Below are positions 1 through 4,358 of a stretch of DNA of 5,915 nucleotides, in pieces. The stretch spans positions 1 to 5,915 of the forward strand of contig CACZQG010000358.1 of NCBI GenBank assembly GCA_902783235.1, written 5' to 3'. The translations under genes and the position numbers were made by a program. Each line of letters starts with the position of its first letter. The stretch's first letter is position 1. The notes under the pieces are model-generated. The model was given only the letters and a program-made list of their open reading frames with translations, was not told the DNA's origin and made no database searches. Origin of the DNA: an uncultured Ruminococcus sp. (GTDB lineage: Bacteria; Bacillota; Clostridia; Oscillospirales; Ruminococcaceae).

Positions 1-52
1 AGACAATGTTCTGCGCTGCATGGAAAAAGCAAAAGGAGTATTACAAATATGA
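1..52 (+). CDS. 3' end of an unidentified upstream gene overlapping glgA
   Basis: Reading from position 2, the sequence gives the open tail DNVLRCMEKAKGVLQI and then TGA at 50-52. This stop overlaps the glgA start codon as ATGA, the usual arrangement for translationally coupled genes of one operon. The AGGAG ribosome site of glgA lies inside this tail. Only 16 codons are visible, too few to name the product. Other glycogen genes (glgB, glgC, glgD) often precede glgA in Firmicutes, but nothing here proves that. The other two forward frames are also open over this short stretch, so the frame choice rests on the ATGA overlap. Confidence 0.45.
   Translation, partial: DNVLRCMEKAKGVLQI
34..38 (+). 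promoter_or_regulatory. Ribosome binding site of glgA
   Basis: AGGAG sits 10 bases before the ATG at 49. The glgA frame stays open upstream of that ATG to the window edge, so this site together with the conserved N-terminus (MRKILFAASE, then the KTGGLADV motif at residues 16-23) decides the start. Confidence 0.85.
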
Positions 53-1500
53 GAAAAATATTATTTGCAGCTTCCGAGTGCGTACCATTTATAAAAACAG
101 GCGGTCTTGCCGATGTTGTGGGCGCACTACCCAAAATGTTCAACAAGGATGAATTTGATGTCAGAGTCATTATTCCCAGCTATACCTGTATCCCATGGGA
201 ATACAGAGGCAATTTCCATTATGTACACCATTTTTATATGGATATGGGTCAGATGAATTTTCAGGCTCATGTCGGTATCATGGAATATGAATATGAAGGC
301 ATAACCTACTACTTTGTAGATAACGAAGACTACTTCAAAGTAGATACCCCATACGGCTCCACTCTTTACGATATTGAAAAGTTTGTGTTTTTCTCTAAAG
401 CCGTCCTTGCCATTATGCCTGTCATAGATTTCAAGCCGGATATAATCCACTGCCATGACTGGCAGACAGGTCTTATACCCATATTCCTGAAAACCCTGTA
501 TAAAGACAATCCTTTCTACTGGGGCACTAAAACAGTTATGACTATCCATAACCTGAAATTCCAGGGCATATGGGATATCAAAACATTCAAGAAGTTCACA
601 AATCTCCCGGATGATATCTTCACTCCGGACAAACTGGAATACAAAAAGGATGCAAATATGCTCAAGGGCGGTATGGTCTATGCAGATTATATCACCACTG
701 TAAGCAATACCTACGCCTATGAAATACAGACTCCTTATTATGGCGAGGGTCTGGACGGACTTCTCAGAGCAAGACATTTGCAGCTAAGGGGTATCCTCAA
801 CGGCATAGACTATAAGGTATACGATCCTCAGAATGATGACAAGATCTATCAGAAATACTCAATAGATGATTTTGTTGAAGGAAAACGTGAAAATAAGCTG
901 CGTTTACAGGAAGAACTGGGTCTTCCCCAGGATGACCATAAATTCATTATCGCAATCATATCACGTCTTACAGATCAGAAGGGTCTGGATCTGGTAAACA
1001 ATATGATAGAACGCATTGCAGATGAATTTACGCAGTTTGTGGTACTGGGTACGGGAGAAGCAAGATATGAAAACGTATTCAGACACTTCCAGTGGAAATA
1101 CCCTGACAGAGTTTCTGCCAATATTTACTTTAACGATGAAAGAGCACACAGGATCTATGCAGCAGCTGATGCTATGCTGGTTCCATCAAGATTTGAGCCC
1201 TGCGGTCTTACTCAGCTTATATCCCTGCGATATGGCACAGTACCCATTGTTCGTGAGACAGGCGGCTTGAAGGATACTGTAGTTCCCTATAACGAATTTG
1301 AAAACTACGGTACAGGCTTCTCCTTCACCAACTATAACGCAGATGATATGCTCAATGTCATAAACTACGCTAAATCTGTATTCTTCAATTACAGAGATAA
1401 CTGGAACAAGATAGTTAAGCGTGGTATGGAGGCTGACTTCTCCTGGAACAGCTCCGCTATGCAGTACGAGGGTATGTACAAGTGGCTCATAGGCGGCTGA
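49..1500 (+). CDS. glgA: Glycogen synthase (ADP-glucose type, GT5)
   Basis: This cytoplasmic enzyme transfers glucose from ADP-glucose to the non-reducing end of an alpha-1,4-glucan, the chain-building step of glycogen storage. The 483 residues match the usual bacterial GlgA length (about 480). The N-terminal Rossmann domain carries KTGGLADV at residues 16-23 (sugar-nucleotide contact), HDWQTG at 136-141 and TIHNLKFQG at 165-173. The C-terminal Rossmann domain shows LNGIDYKVYDP (250-260), SRLTDQKGLDL (305-315, with the conserved Arg and Lys), PSRFEPCGLTQL (379-390, with the catalytic-site Glu383) and ETGGLKDTV (403-411). All expected motifs are present and there is no frameshift. The gene follows an upstream gene with an ATGA overlap, so it is probably the last gene of an operon whose promoter lies outside the window. 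It ends with tandem stops (TGA TAA) and a strong terminator 34 bases later. The family assignment is secure; a plant-type starch synthase role is not expected here. Confidence 0.97.
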   Translation: MRKILFAASECVPFIKTGGLADVVGALPKMFNKDEFDVRVIIPSYTCIPWEYRGNFHYVHHFYMDMGQMNFQAHVGIMEYEYEGITYYFVDNEDYFKVDTPYGSTLYDIEKFVFFSKAVLAIMPVIDFKPDIIHCHDWQTGLIPIFLKTLYKDNPFYWGTKTVMTIHNLKFQGIWDIKTFKKFTNLPDDIFTPDKLEYKKDANMLKGGMVYADYITTVSNTYAYEIQTPYYGEGLDGLLRARHLQLRGILNGIDYKVYDPQNDDKIYQKYSIDDFVEGKRENKLRLQEELGLPQDDHKFIIAIISRLTDQKGLDLVNNMIERIADEFTQFVVLGTGEARYENVFRHFQWKYPDRVSANIYFNDERAHRIYAAADAMLVPSRFEPCGLTQLISLRYGTVPIVRETGGLKDTVVPYNEFENYGTGFSFTNYNADDMLNVINYAKSVFFNYRDNWNKIVKRGMEADFSWNSSAMQYEGMYKWLIGG

Positions 1501-1534
1501 TAAACAGATAACACAGTGATAACAAAACAATACC

Positions 1535-1562
1535 GGGCTGACATGAATTGTCAGCCCTTTTT
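1535..1562 (+). terminator. Intrinsic terminator of glgA
   Basis: A perfect 9 bp stem, GGGCTGACA (1535-1543) with TGTCAGCCC (1549-1557), has a 5-base loop (TGAAT) and is followed at once by five Ts (1558-1562). It lies 34 bases after the glgA stop on the plus strand and should end the glycogen transcript. Confidence 0.92.
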
Positions 1563-1672
1563 ATACTGATATCCGATCAAAACGCTCCGCAAAAGCTTTT
1601 CCCTTGCCCTTTTCTTCACCATAATTTATGCCATAGACCCGGGAAAGCAGCGATAGGTATTACACGCTATAT
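1563..1672. other. Unassigned spacer between the two terminators
   Basis: About 110 bases separate the glgA terminator from the GH26 terminator. No open frame with a ribosome site, no promoter with good -35 and -10 boxes and no long repeat was found. The only order seen is two short palindromes, AAAAGCTTTT around 1592-1601 and GCTATATAGC at 1666-1675, the latter touching the next hairpin. Confidence 0.6.
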
Positions 1673-1705
1673 AGCAAAAGCAGAGTATAAAACTCTGCTT
1701 TTGCT
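1673..1705 (-). terminator. Terminator of the GH26 gene, possibly bidirectional
   Basis: AGCAAAAGCAGAGT (1673-1686) pairs perfectly over 14 bp with ACTCTGCTTTTGCT (1692-1705) around a 5-base loop. The stem contains an A4 run on one arm and a T4 run on the other, so it reads as a GC-containing core hairpin (GCAGAGT/ACTCTGC) followed by a T-run on either strand. It lies 33 bases beyond the stop of the minus-strand GH26 gene and between two convergent genes, so it probably ends GH26 transcription and can back up the glgA terminator. Confidence 0.85.
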
Positions 1706-1737
1706 GTGTTTATTTAAGAGGAATTAGTAAAATATTA

Positions 1738-3759
1738 TTATCCTTTGTAATAGGTGAGCTTTGCGTTCTGTCCGGTAAGGAACTTGGAGAGCAGCACTGC
1801 ATCATTGAGTCCCAGTGTACCGCTGCCGTCAACATCAGCTGCAAAAGCATGAGGAGCAGGCATACCATCCAGACCCATTGAACCCACAATATTGTTTTTT
1901 ATAGCAATAAAGTCAAATACATTTACCTTCTTATCTCCTGTAACATCACCGGGTATGAAATCTATAACCGGTGCAGGCTCACTGCCGTCATAGGACAGCC
2001 AGTTATCGGGAAGCTCGGAAAGTGTCACACAATAATCACTCTGATAAAGCTTCTTGTATTCGTCAAAATCCTGATAGTTTTCACCTGAGAGGAATTTAGG
2101 GTCATTTTCCTCATCATACCAGGGACAGAAATACAGCCATGCTGCATTTTCTATCTGGAGGTTATCCAATGATGGTATAGAGTCATTCTCAGGCATTGCA
2201 ACCATTTTTTTGCCCTTTACGTGCTTGTAAAGCTGCCAGAAAATACCGGATTCTGCATCAAGGTTTGGACCGGAGGTCTTGCCGTCATGACGATTGTACT
2301 GAGTATTGTATTTATCAAAGCCTACCAGGTCAACATAATCGTCACCGGTGTACCAAAGTGCGGAATCATCCGACCATGCATACAGGTTCTGCTCCCAGAT
2401 AAGGTTGTGGATACCATAATCCTCAGTCAGTGTCTTGTAAAGATCCTTCCACAGAGTCTTATAGACCTCAGCGCCTTCCTTGCCCCACCAGAACCATGAG
2501 CCCTTACCGTCACCGGGCATTGTTCCGGGGTTGCCCTCTGCCTCATGAAGAGGACGGAATATAACGGGAACTCCTGCATCCTGCAGCCTCAGAAGCTGCT
2601 CCGCCAGATTCTTTTTGCAAAGCTGCCAGTAATCATATTCGGAAGTACCCTTTGTATATGCATTTGAGGGGCTGAAATCTGTTTTCTCGCTGTAAGTGGT
2701 CTTTGAGAAATCAAGAGGTTCACCCAGTGTGTAATCAGAAAGCGACTGGGGAACATTGATGTGCCATGAAGCGGTACAGATACCGTTCTTGTTGTTAGTC
2801 CAGTCTATCATTCTCTCTACAACGCCGTCATCCCACTGGTAGCAGGGACAGTTTGCGCCAAAATCAAAGCCCTGTATAGCAGGCATATCACCGGTGGTTT
2901 CCTTGATATATTTAAGCTCACGGTCATACTCGTTGTACTTATAGCCTCTGTTTTGTGTATCATAGCTGTACACCTGACCATCTGCACCTGTACAGTGCCA
3001 TACAACCGTTTCATTGTTGTATTCGCCCTTGTCCTCAGGACTAAAGGTATATACATTACCCTCCTGATCCACGCACTTATCAGCAGCTGCATCATAACGG
3101 ATAGTAGTATTTACACCATGTCCGCCGCCATATATAGTCTGCTGACCTGACAGGATATTCTTACCGTAAACGCTCTTTAAGTATTTCATAAGACCCTTTG
3201 CCTGGGAAATAGCATCACCGTCACAGGGAGTATCGTCTGCGATCTCCAGACTGGGGAAATCAGCCTCCTTGATGGTAATGGTATCATATGCTGAATAGCC
3301 GTATTCACAGGTAAGTCTGATAGTATTCATACCCTTATGAAGTCTTATCTTGGCTACATCCTTGTCAGTCCATTCCTTTGTATAAGCAAACTGAGTAGTA
3401 TATTTCACGCCATTTACTTCAAAAGAGCCCTGTCTTGATTCACCGTTGCCCAGTATCTGCACATATCTGATGGACAGATCATACATTCCGTCAGCCGGAG
3501 CGTCCACCTTGAAAGCATAGGGTGAAGCTGTCATATAGATAAAGCCTTCGCCGGAATAGCCGGGAAGCTTTGTTTCATAAATGCCTTCCTTCCATACTGC
3601 GGAGCTGTCTACCAGATCCTCAGCTTCTGTGACCTCTCCTATTTTCAGCTCATACTGAGGAAGCTCCTCATCAGCTGCACCCACTGTCAATAGGGAAACA
3701 TTCATTGATGCGGCAACAGCAATAGCCGATAAAGCAGCTGTCAGCTTTTTAAACTTCAT
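1738..3759 (-). CDS. Secreted GH26 beta-mannanase with CBM35-like module and dockerin
   Basis: This is probably an endo-beta-1,4-mannanase exported to the cell surface and plugged into a cellulosome scaffold. The 673 residues start with a signal peptide (KFKK, then a hydrophobic stretch, likely cut after Ala29, VGAA-DEE). Residues about 35-166 look like a CBM35-type carbohydrate-binding module, with the early EAED pair (45-48) and the closing YDTITI strand (158-163) typical of its calcium site. The GH26 domain spans about 180-555: LSGQQ (204-207 region), PAIQGFDF (293-300), SWHINVP (331-337), acid/base Glu406 in FRPLHE and nucleophile Glu524 in AMPENDSIPS. Residues about 603-673 form a dockerin with two Ca-binding loops (Asp605/Thr607/Asp609/Asp616 and Asp642/Asp644/Ser646/Asp653). 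The start ATG follows AGGAGGT at 7 bases. An unusual insert at residues 228-277 contains two related segments. It is transcribed away from the GH5 gene. Family calls are firm; mannan as substrate is inferred from the GH26 plus CBM35 pairing, since some GH26 enzymes act on other glucans. Confidence 0.93.
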   Translation of the reverse strand: MKFKKLTAALSAIAVAASMNVSLLTVGAADEELPQYELKIGEVTEAEDLVDSSAVWKEGIYETKLPGYSGEGFIYMTASPYAFKVDAPADGMYDLSIRYVQILGNGESRQGSFEVNGVKYTTQFAYTKEWTDKDVAKIRLHKGMNTIRLTCEYGYSAYDTITIKEADFPSLEIADDTPCDGDAISQAKGLMKYLKSVYGKNILSGQQTIYGGGHGVNTTIRYDAAADKCVDQEGNVYTFSPEDKGEYNNETVVWHCTGADGQVYSYDTQNRGYKYNEYDRELKYIKETTGDMPAIQGFDFGANCPCYQWDDGVVERMIDWTNNKNGICTASWHINVPQSLSDYTLGEPLDFSKTTYSEKTDFSPSNAYTKGTSEYDYWQLCKKNLAEQLLRLQDAGVPVIFRPLHEAEGNPGTMPGDGKGSWFWWGKEGAEVYKTLWKDLYKTLTEDYGIHNLIWEQNLYAWSDDSALWYTGDDYVDLVGFDKYNTQYNRHDGKTSGPNLDAESGIFWQLYKHVKGKKMVAMPENDSIPSLDNLQIENAAWLYFCPWYDEENDPKFLSGENYQDFDEYKKLYQSDYCVTLSELPDNWLSYDGSEPAPVIDFIPGDVTGDKKVNVFDFIAIKNNIVGSMGLDGMPAPHAFAADVDGSGTLGLNDAVLLSKFLTGQNAKLTYYKG
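1741..1953 (-). other. Dockerin module (cellulosome attachment) of the GH26 protein
   Basis: The last ~70 codons hold two repeats, each a 12-residue EF-hand-like loop plus helix: GDVTGDKKVNVFD then FIAIKNNIVG, and ADVDGSGTLGLND then AVLLSKFLTG. A ~15-residue linker (SMGLDGMPAPHAFA) separates them. The VFD and LND positions, where cohesin specificity lies in known dockerins, differ from the Ser-Thr pair of the Clostridium thermocellum type and resemble those of Ruminococcus. It implies a cohesin-bearing scaffold encoded elsewhere in the genome. Confidence 0.9.
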
Positions 3760-3766
3760 AGATATT

Positions 3767-3773
3767 ACCTCCT
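3767..3773 (-). promoter_or_regulatory. Ribosome binding site of the GH26 gene
   Basis: On the minus strand AGGAGGT lies 7 bases before the ATG at 3759-3757, a full-strength Shine-Dalgarno match that fixes the start. Confidence 0.92.
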
Positions 3774-3777
3774 GTAA

Positions 3778-3791
3778 ATAATAATTATTAT
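3778..3791. repeat. AT-only palindrome in the GH26 leader
   Basis: ATAATAATTATTAT is a perfect 14-base palindrome just upstream of the GH26 ribosome site. It could be a weak RNA hairpin or a protein-binding half-site pair, but pure AT palindromes are common by chance in such AT-rich DNA. Confidence 0.4.
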
Positions 3792-3832
3792 CATCTTTAA
3801 TCTTATATTTCCAAAATCTCCAACATTTCCAA

Positions 3833-3849
3833 TATTATAATTATACCAT
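3833..3849. repeat. Copy 1 of a duplicated promoter segment
   Basis: TATTATAATTATACCAT recurs at 4055-4074 with a 3-base insertion (TAA). Each copy contains the -10 box of a minus-strand promoter, and the sequence beyond it (ACAnAAAnTCAAT, holding the -35) is also partly shared. Confidence 0.7.
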
Positions 3850-3868
3850 TTACATGACAAAAAGTCAA
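3840..3868 (-). promoter_or_regulatory. Proximal promoter P1 of the GH26 gene
   Basis: On the minus strand, TTGACT (3868-3863) and TATAAT (3845-3840) are separated by exactly 17 bases, with a TGG just before the -10 giving an extended -10. Transcription would start near 3833, leaving a ~75-base AT-rich leader before the GH26 start codon. This is a near-consensus sigma-A promoter. Confidence 0.85.
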
Positions 3869-4064
3869 TAGCTTTGTCCAATATAACAAAAAAGATTTAT
3901 CCTATGGCACCGGAATAATCGCTGTTGAACATACTACGAATTTCAGCATTTATTCTTCGCATAAATCTTCAAGATTTAATTGGGACATCAATATTATTCC
4001 ACAGGGTCATGCTGCAACAGATGCAGCCGTCCCGGGTGCTTTGCTCTTTATGGCTATTATAATA
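3869..4064 (-). ncRNA. Candidate structured leader or small RNA between the two minus-strand promoters
   Basis: This stretch lies downstream of the distal promoter P2 and holds no convincing protein gene. It is rich in complementary segments: hairpin GCTGCA/TGCAGC (4011-4016 with 4022-4027) enclosed by GGGAC/GTCCC (3982-3986 with 4029-4033); GCACC/GGTGC (3907-3911 with 4035-4039); GGAATAAT/ATTATTCC (3912-3919 with 3993-4000); and hairpin TAAATCT/AGATTTA (3962-3968 with 3972-3978). On the minus strand AAGATTTAT (3969-3961) can also pair with ATAAATCTT (3900-3892), which runs into a T6 tract. Some pairings exclude each other. No known riboswitch core was recognised. Individual short pairings may be chance, so this is only a candidate. 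Confidence 0.3.
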
Positions 4065-4074
4065 ATTATACCAT
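4055..4074. repeat. Copy 2 of a duplicated promoter segment
   Basis: This is the second copy of the segment at 3833-3849. Here TATAAT-A-ATTATA (4058-4070) forms a perfect inverted repeat around one base, so a -10 hexamer can be read on both strands, although no matching plus-strand -35 is seen. Confidence 0.65.
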
Positions 4075-4093
4075 GATACATACACAAAATCAA
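4065..4093 (-). promoter_or_regulatory. Distal minus-strand promoter P2
   Basis: On the minus strand, TTGATT (4093-4088) and TATAAT (4070-4065) are 17 bases apart with TGG before the -10, the same design as P1. The flank TATTATAA..TTATACCAT is shared with P1 apart from three extra bases, so the two look like copies about 225 bp apart. Transcription would begin near 4058 and either add a ~300-base leader to GH26 or make a short separate RNA. Confidence 0.6.
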
Positions 4094-4124
4094 TCCCCGA
4101 AGGCGTTTTTTTTTGTATTTTTAT

Positions 4125-4138
4125 GATACACACGTATC
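4125..4138. repeat. Operator-like inverted repeat upstream of the GH5 promoter
   Basis: GATAC-ACAC-GTATC is a 5+4+5 inverted repeat 70 bases upstream of the GH5 -35 box. The left half belongs to ATGATACACAC (4123-4133), which nearly repeats ATGATACATAC at 4073-4083, 50 bases away. It may be a regulator site, but no family consensus was recognised. Confidence 0.35.
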
Positions 4139-4207
4139 CCGGGAAGCCTTATTTGAGATAAACATGAACCAAACAGAATTTTTTTTCGTGATTGCCAACA
4201 AAATCTC

Positions 4208-4236
4208 TTGACATCTCAGGAATTTTGTTGTAAAAT
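4208..4236 (+). promoter_or_regulatory. Promoter of the GH5 gene
   Basis: TTGACA (4208-4213) and TAAAAT (4231-4236) are 17 bases apart: a perfect -35, ideal spacing and a -10 with one mismatch. T8 and A-rich tracts just upstream (about 4181-4203) could act as an UP element. Transcription should begin near 4242-4245, giving a leader of about 115 bases. Confidence 0.87.
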
Positions 4237-4240
4237 AGAA

Positions 4241-4331
4241 GGCAGATATAAGGATGAGTGTGCGCTGTTATCCTTATAAAACTGCCTGTATGCTGTGAGA
4301 CGGCATAAGCCTTCACAGCTGCAAGGCACAT
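4241..4331 (+). promoter_or_regulatory. Structured 5' leader of the GH5 mRNA
   Basis: Hairpin A: GGCAG (4241-4245) with CTGCC (4282-4286), and inside it TATAAGGAT (4247-4255) with ATCCTTATA (4270-4278), closing a loop at about 4258-4267. Hairpin B: GCTGTGAG (4292-4299) with TTCACAGC (4312-4319), topped by GGC/GCC around ATAA. The loop of A contains TGTGC (4259-4263), which is complementary to GCACA (4326-4330) just past hairpin B, allowing a pseudoknot that ends about 11 bases before the ribosome site. There is no T-run, so it is not a terminator. It may stabilise the mRNA or control translation; no known riboswitch was recognised. Confidence 0.55.
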
Positions 4332-4341
4332 AGTCATTATT

Positions 4342-4349
4342 AAAGGAGG
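4342..4349 (+). promoter_or_regulatory. Ribosome binding site of the GH5 gene
   Basis: AAAGGAGG lies 9 bases before the ATG at 4359, a strong match that sets the start and directly follows the folded leader. Confidence 0.92.
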
Positions 4350-4358
4350 AAGATCAAA

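Noticed and set aside
127..777. Long minus-strand open frame of 216 codons inside glgA
   Set aside because: It lies wholly opposite glgA, whose motifs are complete, has no ribosome site or recognisable domain, and is Cys/Ile/His-rich in the way antisense translations often are.
1186..1530. Minus-strand frame of 114 codons over the 3' end of glgA
   Set aside because: It is a shadow of the glgA coding sequence, with no ribosome site or conserved motif.
3902..3949. Minus-strand mini-ORF MLKFVVCSTAIIPVP in the divergent region
   Set aside because: It is hydrophobic and peptide-like, but only 15 codons long with no good ribosome site, and it overlaps the segments that form possible RNA helices. 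Chance is the simpler explanation.
3967..4008. Minus-strand mini-ORF MTLWNNIDVPIKS
   Set aside because: It has 13 codons, no Shine-Dalgarno sequence and no recognisable similarity.
3869..4064. Known riboswitch (c-di-GMP, T-box, M-box, lysine) or 6S RNA in the divergent region
   Set aside because: None of the conserved cores of these classes could be found, and the pairings do not give the long rod of 6S RNA.
4094..4120. CCCCGAAGGCG followed by nine Ts as a plus-strand terminator
   Set aside because: Only a 2 bp stem can form around the CGAA loop, so despite the T-run it is not a credible terminator. The T-tract is more likely part of the bent or AT-rich promoter DNA.
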